Below, piece after piece: positions 45,566 to 56,441 of a stretch of DNA of 64,000 nucleotides (position 1 is its first letter; every line of letters starts with the position of its first letter). A program made the position numbers and the translations under genes. Under the pieces are notes generated by a model. The model did not search any database and had not been told where the DNA came from. It saw only the letters and a program-made list of their open reading frames with translations. Origin of the DNA: Lathyrus oleraceus (Eukaryota > Streptophyta > Magnoliopsida > Fabales > Fabaceae). The stretch spans positions 177,561,330 through 177,625,329 of the forward strand of contig NC_066581.1 of NCBI RefSeq assembly GCF_024323335.1. The letters run 5' to 3'.

Positions 45566-46883
45566 AGCACTTAGGGCTGGCAAAATCCTCCTTGGAGTCC
45601 ACAATTCTCTTGCTCAGGATGATCCATCAATCTGGCAGAGTGGGCTCTGGTATAATACCGGCGAGGTGCGTCTTCAAAATAAATGAAGATCGCAGGGTCA
45701 GACCACAGGACGGGAGACCGGAACAAAACACCTGTTTATGCAAATGATGCATGAAGTGTTTATGCATATGCTTGTTTTTTATATCAAAGGAACCCGAGGG
45801 TTTTATTTGCAAACTTTGAAATTTTTAAGCATTTTGATCATACATGAGGATATCTCATCAGATATATCAGGTGAAAAAATTTTCCCGGTTTTTTCATGTT
45901 TTGAAATTTTTTGCAAATAAACTCCTTTGAGTTCCTTGAAAATTTTCTTTTTCTGATGATATGGATGCAGATGAATGTATGAATGTATGAATGCAACAAA
46001 CACACTCAAGGATCAAGCAAAGCACACCAAACAAAGGTCGTGGGAAAGCTCTTTGTATCCCTAATATCAATCATCCATTTTGGTGGATTTAGGTTTTCAC
46101 CTTATCAACACCCAAGTTCCATTGATATTAACGGTACGTGAACCGGTTCAACATTCTTAATATCAACCAGCCGCTTTGGTGGATTTTAGGTTTTACACCT
46201 GATCCGGGATCCATTGATATTAACAATGTTTGAACGACTCAACCACGAATCACGGGTTTGTTGAGAGTCACGAGCATGGAGTCTCGGTTAAGAACCACCC
46301 AAAGGGAGTGTACTAGGGTTTAAACCTGCCAGACATGTTCTATCAGAGGTTCCCATAATCATCGTTCCATCCTTCGAATATTATCGGAGGAACGAATACT
46401 CGTAGTCCAAGAATATTCTCAAGAGAAACTCTTATGAGTGTAGTATCGCGTAACAATCGTATCAGAACTGACATCTGAACGACCTCCGCACTATGGTCCT
46501 AAAAATAGGCCAAGATGGGTTTGGTAAACTACGGTCCTTGGCTTCTGCGGAACATGATTGAAAGAATAATGCCTAACCACAAATAACTTGTGTGACATTA
46601 TTAGTTCAACATGACCTCCACCAAGTGAATGGACTCGCAAGTCAACTGGCTAAGGACTACTCCACACCAGTCAACAAGACTATGCCATTCTCCTATCCTA
46701 GAGAGCACTCGAGTTCGGGTATAGAACTCATCTCACAGATCACCAAAGCAAACAGCAAATGTATATCAAGCAATTCACACATTACAATCAATACAGTGAT
46801 CCCAAATTGTACAAAAATATGTCAGATAAAGAATAACAATATAGCACAACAAGGGTGAAAAGTAGGCAATACAACCAGAGACT
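45566..46883 (-). other. Ogre C gag-start remnant and 5' leader
   Basis: 45566-45720 matches the region around Ogre B's gag start (near 63290-63400). The rest is non-coding leader. It lacks ORF1, which Ogre A and B carry here. It contains two tandem stem-loops (46063-46129 and 46157-46223). The ORF at 46592-46858 is on the opposite strand and unsupported. Confidence 0.75.
46063..46223 (-). repeat. Twin stem-loops in the Ogre C 5' leader
   Basis: AATATCAAT/ATTGATATT arms at 46063-46071 and 46121-46129; TTAATATCAA/TTGATATTAA arms at 46157-46166 and 46214-46223. Each structure spans 67 bases, and the two are 94 bases apart. Both loops include CTTTGGTGGATTT or a close variant, so they are tandem copies. 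Confidence 0.7.
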
Positions 46884-46911
46884 CTGGGTTCGATCCCCAG
46901 CAGAGTCGCCA
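46884..46911 (-). other. Ogre C primer binding site (tRNA-Arg type)
   Basis: The minus strand begins TGGCGACTCTGCTGGGGATC six bases inside the LTR. The plus strand of this interval reads like the whole 3' part of a tRNA: T-stem CTGGG, loop TTCGATC, T-stem CCCAG, acceptor strand CAGAGTC, discriminator G and CCA. Ogre elements are known to use tRNA-Arg. Confidence 0.9.
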
Positions 46912-46917
46912 CTTTTC

Positions 46918-49900
46918 TGTAGCGGTGTATTCGTCGCTATATGATCTATCGATTAAATCATAAGCTATGAGATACATTGAAATTTCGAGTCGCCACCGCA
47001 CTTTTATTTATCCAAAGGACTGGCTAAAAAGCGAACAAAAGCCTAAGAAGTTTTACACGTAGAAAACTAATAAAAAGATCAGAGATTCTGGGTAAGGGGT
47101 AAATTACGCAATGGGAAGGTGTTAGGCACCCACTACGTCCTAGGTACTCCTAGGGAGCCCTTTTCACACTTGTTGTAAAATATTGTTATTTGTTATGACA
47201 TAAAGATTGTGCAAACATGATTGGGATGATGAGAAAAGAATGTACAATTTTTATTAGGTTATTGGGTTCGAACGGATGAACCCGTTGCCTACGTACCTTC
47301 CATCAAAGGTAAGGATCAGAACGCCGTAGTTGGGCTAAAAGATTTCCAAAAGTTGGTGGACTCAGTTTTAAACACAAGCACTGAGGCTTTTCATTATCAA
47401 TGGGAGAAAACTCGACCAAGAAACAACATCCACCATGCGAGGATAGCTTCGACGTACTAGAGGGGTTAGCCCTGTTTTCAGTACGGAAGTCTTACTGTCG
47501 ACTCACTAAGGATAGGCAAGATTTACATCAACCACAAAGATAATTGAAACCTATGGCTAATGCATGAAAAGATTAATGGACAAAGCCAAAACAAGTGAAT
47601 GAGTGGAGTTAATTGATTGTGATTATGAAAGTGAAGTCAAAGTATGATTAAGATTGATTCAAAAGAAGTATTATGAAAATGAGTTTGAAAAAAGGTCAAG
47701 GACTTGGGGTCCAGGTTTTTAGTTAGAAAAACATGAAAATGTTTGCACAACACTTATGTTAAGTTTGAAAAGTAAAGTGTGAAAAGGTTTAGGACATAAT
47801 GAATGATGAATGGATGAAGGATGGATAGTAAAACTTCTTAGAAGGTTCACTTCTTGAAATCATATGGCAGATGATTCAAGTGTGTCCTTTGGAATAGCAA
47901 TTAATAATGACAAACAAACAAAGCAAGCAAAAGCGGATATCGGATGCCAATCACTGGTCTTATACCAACCTCCTAAAACAAAATGGGATATCAGATGCCA
48001 CTCAATGGACTTACACTAATCTCCACAGGCAAAGAAATAAAAAGCGGATACCGGATACCAATAAATGGATTTACACCAGTCTCCTAAAACAGAACAGGAT
48101 CTCAGATGCCACTCAATGGACTTACGCTAAATCTCCACAGAAGAAAACAAGAATGAAACAGGGAAGTCAACTGCCAGTTTGTCTGGACTTAGGTTAACTC
48201 CACAGTATGATCCTAGGAAATCCAATGCCACATTACAGGGACTTACAATGGATCCTCACATACAAGAACAAAAGCAACAATATGATCACAGGAATGCAAA
48301 TGCTAACTTACAGGGACTTATAATTGCAACCTCTCACACAAACAGATGAACAAACTATGATCACAGGAAAGCAGATGCCAACTTACAGGGACTTATAACT
48401 GCAACCTCACATACAAATCAAACAGATCAAATTATGATCACAGGACAACAGATGCCAACTTACAGGGACTTATAACTGTATCCTCACATACAAACAGATA
48501 AACAGAAGATATGAGTGACCAATGAGGTCTTACACTCTATCCTTCCATATCCTAGGAGCAAATGCCAAAGCAATGGACTTACAATTGTCCTCAATGGGCA
48601 AACAACAATGATAGCACACAAGCAAATGAGAGGATCATGCACTAATGGCAATTGATGATGATGATAAATGCATAGCATACAGGCAAACAAGTGCACATGA
48701 AGCAATCAATCAATCAATGAATAACAAACAGCACACTCTATAGCCAAACAAGGGGGCTCACACAAGAGGGTTTGACTTTGAAAGTCCACTGTAATAGGTA
48801 AGGGTCGCTCTTAACCTTGCCATTGAGAGGCTAAGGTGAAGCAGATGAAAGGAGATGAGGGGTGTGCCTCATTGCTTCTATCCCTGATCAGGGAGAGCAT
48901 ATAAGAAAGTGTGGGAGTTCAGAAAGTAGGAACTCTCTCCACATTATTGACTCGATTGATCTTGGGTTTTTATCTCAATGCTTCAACCATGTAATGGGAG
49001 CAAGGAGAGGACACACTGAATAGTGGGGGATAGATTGCTTATCCCTACCTTCCACCAATTGCCTCAAATGAGGACTTTTCCTGCTTGGGACAATTTTACA
49101 AACACAGGCATTGCCTCTTAAGGAGGACTTCAGACAGTTTGCCCGGTCAAATAACAGACCGGGTCTCCAGACTACATGAAGAAGAAAGGTTTATACCTTA
49201 AAGCAAATGCTAAAAAGCAAAGCAAGCAAGCAAGTTCAAAGAACTTGAGCAACTAAAGTACCTGAAAAAGTCAAACTTATTAGCAAACAGTTCAACAGTC
49301 AAAATCAAAGGCAAATGGATAAACAAAAGTCAACCACAGAGGGATCAATTGTGCAAGGCACAAAGACTCAAGCATATGAGTCACCTACAAAACAAAAGTT
49401 AGCACATTAAACAATCAAACTAAAATACATTTGAATGATCCTCAAGGCATTGGTGCTTAACCTGAAACAGATGAACTCAACATAAGCTTAGAAGACCACT
49501 AGGACTAGCCCAGGGTCAAAGATGAAAGAAAAAGTCAAGGCAGCAAGGAAAAGTCAACCCAAACCAAGTCTAAACATTCAAGAAGCATTCTCAATTGGAT
49601 TCATAACCAAATCATGCATCATGGTCATTTCATATGCAAAAGGATGCAAAGCATGGCAAGAGAAGCATACAAAAGTCAACAGCAAAGACTTCATCCAAAA
49701 GTCAACTCAAACAATCTCAAAATTTATGAAATAAATCACACTCAATCCTAACATCTAACATGGCAAGCATGTCAAATTTCATGGCATTTGGATGAGAGGA
49801 AGGCAGTCAAGTAAAATCATGAAGTCAAACCAAATTCAAGTAAGCATGGTGAAAGTCAACAAGCATAGGTCAACTTCAAAAAATCATATCAATTTGAAAA

Positions 49901-52900
49901 CAGAAGAGAAATGAATGAGATTAACACCAATGCAAAGCTCAAGATGTCTAGTTATCACATATGAAATTTCATGGTCATACAATAAGATTTGAGAATTTCA
50001 CAAAAGATATGGCAATGTGTATCACAAAAAGTCAACAAATGACTAAGCATGGAAGAAAATTCTCAAATAAATGGAAAACAGCATGATTAATTCCAAGAAA
50101 ATTCATACATAAACTAGACATGTGATAGATGATTCATGCAAAATTTGGGGTCAATTGGATAAGAGGAAGCATGTGAACAAAATTGGGAAAATACATGATC
50201 ATGGTATAGCACCAAATGCAACACATAACTTCAAAAATTTGTAACTCACAAACCACAAATGGGAAATGCATAAACTCTATATGGAAACAAAGGTCAATGT
50301 GTCTAGTTTCACCACAAAAAATTTCAAAGGCATTGGATATAACATGAGTATTTCACAATTGGAATGGCACAATGTATCAATTTTGCATACATGTTGGAAA
50401 AACAATTATCATTAAAAATCCAGACAATGAAAAATTAATTAAAATTCACAATAAAATAGAGGACACATTCATGAGTTTAATGCAAAAAATCCCACAATTT
50501 TTGGAGTTAAAATGAATTAGAAATGAATTATGGAAGTTGAGTGACATTTGGATGAAACATGAGCAAATAAGCATGGCATATGGGGTCAACCAAGTCAACC
50601 GATGGCACAAATGTAATTATGCGCTCACTTATCAAAGCTGCGCGTTTTGGCAAGGCAAAACGAAATGTTTTGATTGGCTCTCAGCCAATAAAACAGTAAC
50701 CAGCCAATCCATTTCAAATTTCATGAGTTTCAAAACCCTAGGGTTTAAGCATGGCAAAGGCATTGGCAACAACAGCAGCACACAAACTCGACCAGCAACA
50801 ACATCATGCAATCATCATGTAGGCATCAAGCAAACAGCATGGTAAAACAATGTTCTTCATGACATAACAACAACACAACATAAGCATGAAAATCTGGGCA
50901 GGGTTATGTTCATGTAACAGCAGCAACAACATTATACAACAGCACATAAACAGCAGGACATTGGTACAGGAGCATCAATCAATACCAACCAAAACACGAA
51001 ATTCAAATTTCTGGAAATTAAAACATGTAAAGCTCATGAACAGCAGGGTTCTATGATTTTAGAAACAACAGCATACAACCATCATCATCATTCAAACAGC
51101 AACCAAACAAAAGCATTCAATATTTCACATGGATTTTCTGGTCATGATGTTTGGTTCAAATAACAGCAGCATTCATCATCCTTCATCATTTAAATCATCA
51201 ATCATAAACAAATTTCCAGTAGACCTATTCACACAGCATGGCAACTAAACAAAGATGTTCATACTGCATCCTAGCAACAACCAAACAAACAACCAATCGA
51301 GCAAATGCTGGGCAGAGCTATGTTCAAACAACAGCAAAGCATCATGTAAGCATTATAAACAAACATCAAGCAACATCAACCAACGACCAAACCAACATTA
51401 CTCATGGAAATTCTGAACAGGTCATAAATTTGCACAGCAGCAGCATAAATTCATCATCATGCATTCGGCCAAGAACAAAAATTCCAGAAACAGCAATCAA
51501 GCATATCATTAGCTTCAGCATGCATCAAACAACATAAATATGGTAGCCATTTCCATCAACTTCATGCAAACTAAACAAATCGAACCAAAATGCATTTGTA
51601 CATGAAAATGAGATTTCAGATTTAAAGCAATATAGTCAACCATTTAACATGATTCAAGCTACAATGGAACAAGCATGGAAAGGACTACAAGACACATGGC
51701 ATGTTTTGATGAAAAGAGAAGGTCGAGGGCTTACTTGTTTTTGAAGAAAAACTGGAAATAGTGATGGAATGATGTTGCTGTGCTTGAAAAGATGCAGGTC
51801 CAAGTTGGTAATGATGATTGTTTGAAGCAACTTGACTTAATCAGCTCAAATCCGGCTCGAGTTCACAAATGCCATGGCTGATGCTTGGTACAAAACAGAG
51901 TGAGAAAATGAAGCTCCAGCTGGTGATTAAAGACCCAAAAGGTTTCCAAAGGTTGGCAGGATGTTGAAGGATGCAAGGGAACTCGTGGTCTTTGAGGGTT
52001 TCTTTCAAATCGAGCCAAAATGCAAAGTTGCAAGAGAGTAGAGAATGGAGTTTTTCTGTTTGGTGGCTGTGATTCCCTAGGGTTCAAATGACAGAAAACT
52101 TCCCTTATGTAGTCTGTTTAAAGCCCTTTAATCAAATGGTAAACTTGTTTATGCTTAATGACACATTTTGCAATTTTTCTAATTGGCATGTAAGTGGAGA
52201 TTGGAGGGTGTAGGCTGCTCAAATGGGCCTTGGTACAGACAGCAAATGACCAAACAAAATGCTGTTTGTGGTCTGCACATCAATTGTTAACATGTCCTTG
52301 CTTATTGAAACCAAATGTACAAATTGCCAACTTTGAATAAGTGTAAAATGGAGGTGTGAATTTGGTCGAAATGGGCCTCACAACAGGCTGGAAATGATCA
52401 TGTTTTTTGCTGTTTTGGTTGTACATGTGAAATGCTGTACTGATTTTACTTATGTGAAGCTTCTTGCAAAATTTTCAAGTTTTTGCATTTTGGTCAAAAT
52501 GATGGTGTAATGGTGGTATGGTTATGATTTTAGGCTTGGAACAAATCACAAATGATATATGGAACATTTCCCCATTGGCCAAATCAAGAAAAAGTCCATA
52601 AATCAAAAAGTCAAAGTTTGGTCAAACTTTGAATTTAAATGAAAAGGTCCAAAAATGCCATTTTGAATGGTAAGGTTTTAGGTCATGAAATTTATATTTT
52701 TGGAAAGAGGATGAAAAATGTGGTTTGTAGGAAAAAACCCCACCAAATTTGGCCTTATGGTTTGAGAGATATGGCTTGTTGAAGTTCAAAAATGATGAAA
52801 ATGAATTGATCATATCTTGACAACCACACATGGGATTTGGGAGTTCTTGGACTTTTTGAAAATGGGAAGACAAGATCTTCAACTTTCATGTTGGGCAAAA

Positions 52901-53557
52901 ATTCATTTGAAGCTTGTATCATGATGTAAGTTGAGGATCAAGAAGTTTCCATTTTTGGCAGTTGAAATTACAGGTCCACTTTCTATTTCTGGAAAATTTC
53001 TGATTCTACTTGAAATTCTTCCATGATGAGGTTTGACATGATAGATGAGACTTATACAAGCATGAATGAGCTCCTTCAAATCAATTCTATCCATTAAATC
53101 ATTGATTAAATCAACTGTTGACCAAGTTTGACTTTTCTAGGGTTTTGGATGATTGGACCACTTCTGATGAAATCCAAACCCTAATTCCTTGAGAACTTGA
53201 CTTCAAATGATGTCCCAAGTTGTATGAACTCTTGATTAATGATCATGGTGCCCAAATTCTGCAAGAATGGCCACCATCCATTGCTTTGACTGATCAATGA
53301 CTGACTTTGACCTAATTTCTGATGATTGCTTCAACTGCAAGCAACAAGGTTAGACTGACAATATTTTTGTACTTTTTGGTTAATAAACATATGAAAGCAA
53401 AGATATACAAATGCAAAGTATGCTTGGTGATCAAGAAATCAACCCACAAGGCAACCTACCCACTAAGAGGGGACAAAGGCATGCAATGATCCTTGAGGCC
53501 ATGATATGAATGATATGGGCCATGAGGGATCTTAGGGCCCAACATTGGGGTCTTACA
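46918..53557 (-). repeat. Ogre C 5' LTR, 6640 bp
   Basis: Same sequence as 33001-39641 with a few substitutions and single-base length changes. It ends GGGGTCTTACA at 53557 and is followed by CCACC. The tandem repeats at 47927-48507 match 34010-34590. Confidence 0.93.
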
Positions 53558-53562
53558 CCACC
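53558..53562. other. Target site duplication of Ogre C, right
   Basis: CCACC, identical to 32996-33000. It marks the return to Ogre B LTR sequence. Confidence 0.92.
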
Positions 53563-53660
53563 CACTAGAAGGGAAGCTAGGGCATGCAATGATCCTTGAG
53601 GCCATGATATGATATGATATGGGCCATGAGGGATCTTAGGGCCAAAATTGGGGTCTTACA
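53563..53660 (-). repeat. Ogre B 3' LTR, terminal 98 bp
   Basis: Continues the LTR broken at 33000 and ends in ATTGGGGTCTTACA. The Ogre B polypurine tract follows at 53661-53675. Confidence 0.9.
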
Positions 53661-54475
53661 GATGCCCCTATTTAAGGTCATTCTAGCCGGAGAAGTGAAG
53701 TTTAGAAATCTTCATCTCGACGCGGTAGAATGGGCTTAAATAACAGTAATGAGACAAATTTTGGTCCCTAAGAGACCTCATGATGCAAATGTATGTATGC
53801 AAAAGACACAAACTCTGTGGGGAATATGGTTCACACAGAAGAAAAGACGATCCATCGGAGTAATACACTCACCAGGAATAGAGACTCTAACAAGATTCTA
53901 GTTGGGGATAGTAAAACTGACACAGCGTGAATAAGACACGACTCTGATTAGGGAAACAAAAATCAGACTGGAGACCTCACTGGGGAGTGAAGGACTCACA
54001 CTGGGGAAAAGAATTCCAGAGGAAAATAAATCCATTGGAGAGACACAAGCTGACTCCTGGGGAGAAGCAACAGGAAACTTCACTGAGGAAGCACCAAAGA
54101 AATGAGGTGTTACCGGTATAAGGGTAACAAACTCAAGAAGAATGAATACCTAAGACCGGTATAAGGGTGAGAGATATCAATCAACCGAACATCTGAGAAA
54201 GACCTGGAAAAGGTACATAAACTCAGGAAAATCTGACTCCACAAGGGACCAAAGTCATAATAGGGAGCAGAAAGGAAGGAACACCAAGGATACCGGGTTG
54301 TAGGTATGAAACAGGTGACCGACCAGAGACGTGAATTGGTGTATGTGTCAAAACACTCATCATCCTAAAGAAAGCTAGAACAGCAGACTTGTTTATAGGA
54401 TGGATATTTGATTCTGTAAAGAATGCAAATCTTACTCAACTGGGGACACAAACCCAAAGAGTGCATGAGATATAA

Positions 54476-55814
54476 TATCCATTACCGGCAGACCGTGGAT
54501 AAGAATACTCGCATGAGATATATTATCTATTACCGTCAGAACGTAGATAATAAACTCGCATGGTAAGAAACACCAGAGATACAGGTTACTGGGTATATAA
54601 TAGGTGATCTACCGAAAACGTGAATTGGTATATATGCCAAAACACTCATCATCCTGAAGAAAGCTAGAACAACAGTCTTGTTTATAGGATGGATATTTGA
54701 TTCTGTAAAGAATGCAAATCTTACTCAGTTGGGGAAACAAACAAAGTGTTCGACAAAAGAGTGCATGAGATATATTATTCATTACCGGCAGACCGTGAAT
54801 AATAACCTCGCATGGAAAATTATCCTGAACCGGGTTGTAGGTTGTTTATAGGATAAAATCCGAAGACGTGAATTGGTTTGTGTTCCAAGACACTCATCAT
54901 CCTGAAGAAAGCTAGAACAGCAGACTTGTTTATAGGATGGACATTCGATTCCACAAGGAATACGAATCTTACTCTGAGGGGAAAAACAACAAAGGATTCC
55001 AACTAAAGAGCGCATGAGACATATTATTCATTACCGGCAGACCGTGAATAATATACTCGCATGGAAAGTTATCCTGAACCGGGTTGTAGGTTGTTTATAG
55101 GATAAGATCCGAATACGTGAATTGGTTTGTGTTCCAAGACACTCATCACCCTGAAGAAAGCTAGAACAGCAGACTTGTTTGTAGGATGGACGTTTGATTC
55201 CACAAGGAATACGAACCTTACTCTGCGAAGAAAACAATCAAAAGATTGACTCGAGAGTGAACGAGATATAATATCCATTACCGTCAGAACGTGGATAGAA
55301 TACTCACATGGAAGATTATCCTGAACCGGGTTGTAGGTTGTTTATAGGATAAAAATCCGAAGACGTGAATTGGTTTGTATTCCAAAACACTCATCATCCT
55401 GAAGAAAGCTAGAACAGCAGACTTGTTTGTAGGATGGACGATCGATTCCACAAGGAATACGACCCTTACTCGACTGGGGAAGATCAACAAAGGACTCCAA
55501 CCAAAGAGCGCATGAGACATATTATTCATTACCGGCAGGCCGTGAATAATATACTCGAAAGGAAAAGACACCAGAGATACCGAAGTATATAATAGGTGAC
55601 TAACCAAAAAAGAGAGACAATCGATACCAAGCATCCGGGTAAACGAAAGACAACTCAAAGGGATAGATTGCAAGCATCCGGCAATTATCCAACGACAAAG
55701 AATATTCGATTCCACAAAGGGGTAATAACGAATCTTACTCGACCAGAGAAACACAAAAGGCTTCGACTGAAGAGTGCATGAGATATATTATTCATAGCCG
55801 TCAAAACGTGAATA
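54476..55814 (-). repeat. Seven covarying hairpins in the Ogre B 3' UTR
   Basis: Copies at 54476-54501, 54524-54549, 54776-54801, 55025-55050, 55272-55297, 55523-55548 and 55789-55814. Outer stems are TTC, TCC or TCT types with matching partners; inner stems are CGG/CCG or CGT/ACG. Loops on the plus strand are CAGA, once CAGG and once CAAA. Confidence 0.85.
54640..55450. repeat. ~247-bp tandem repeats in the Ogre B 3' UTR
   Basis: The phrase CTGAAGAAAGCTAGAACA recurs near 54653, 54900, 55150 and 55400, spaced 247-250 bp. Each unit contains one covarying hairpin and a TTATCC...GGATAA inverted repeat. Ogre 3' UTR repeats are a known source of satellite DNA. Confidence 0.82.
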
Positions 55815-56230
55815 ATAACCTCGCATGGAAGATTATCCTTAACCGGGTTGTAGGTTGTTTATAGGATAAAATCCGAAAAGAAAGGCATCGGGATACCAAA
55901 CTAGGTATATAATGATGACCAGTCAAAGGGAGCAACAGACATTACCAACAAAAGGGTAAATGAAAGAAGACTCGCTGGAGATGCATTGATGAAAAATCAA
56001 TGATCCGGGGAATACAATCACTGACAAAAGGTGAAAGGACCCGCTGGGGATAAAATTGCTATCATACGGCAATTATCCACAAAAGACTTGCTGGGGATAT
56101 AAATGTTGATCTGAGCAACTTATCCAAGCAAAGGAAAATCAACATCAAGAACTAGATGAAGATAACCACAAAGAGGGAATTGTCATCGGTTGGGATGAAC
56201 AACAAAGTTAACTCTGCAAGTGGAGAAAAC

Positions 56231-56441
56231 GGGGTTTATAACTACCGGTTTGTAGGTAGAAAACCGCAAAGATAGGACTTACGACTGCCGGTTTGTAGGC
56301 AGAGGGCCAAAAAGGTAGGACTTACAACTGCTGGTTTGTAGGCAGAAGGCCAAAAGATAGGACTTACAACTGCTGGTTTGTAGGCAGAAGGCCAAAAGAT
56401 AGGACTTACAACTGCTGGTTTGTAGGCAGAAGGCCAAAAGA
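56231..56441. repeat. 42-bp tandem repeat, five units, each with a hairpin
   Basis: Units start at 56273, 56316, 56358 and 56400, preceded by a diverged unit from 56231. Each contains an inverted repeat around GGTTTGTA: CTACC/GGTAG in the first, CTGCC/GGCAG in the second, CTGC/GCAG in the rest. Confidence 0.85.

Larger units (their letters stand above)
33001..53557 (-). mobile_element. Ogre C: complete, young non-autonomous Ogre, 20.6 kb
   Basis: Two LTRs of 6641 and 6640 bp, CCACC target duplications, a polypurine tract (39642) and a tRNA-Arg-type primer site (46884-46911). The 7.3-kb interior retains a 5' leader, about 20 codons of gag, the last protease codons, the intron, the start of the RT region, the integrase C terminus and a long 3' UTR. 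ORF1, most of gag-protease, RT, both RNases H and most of integrase are gone. It can only have moved with proteins from another element. Confidence 0.93.

Noticed and set aside
46884..46911. A tRNA gene
   Set aside because: Only the T-arm and acceptor 3' strand are present, next to an LTR; it is the primer binding site.
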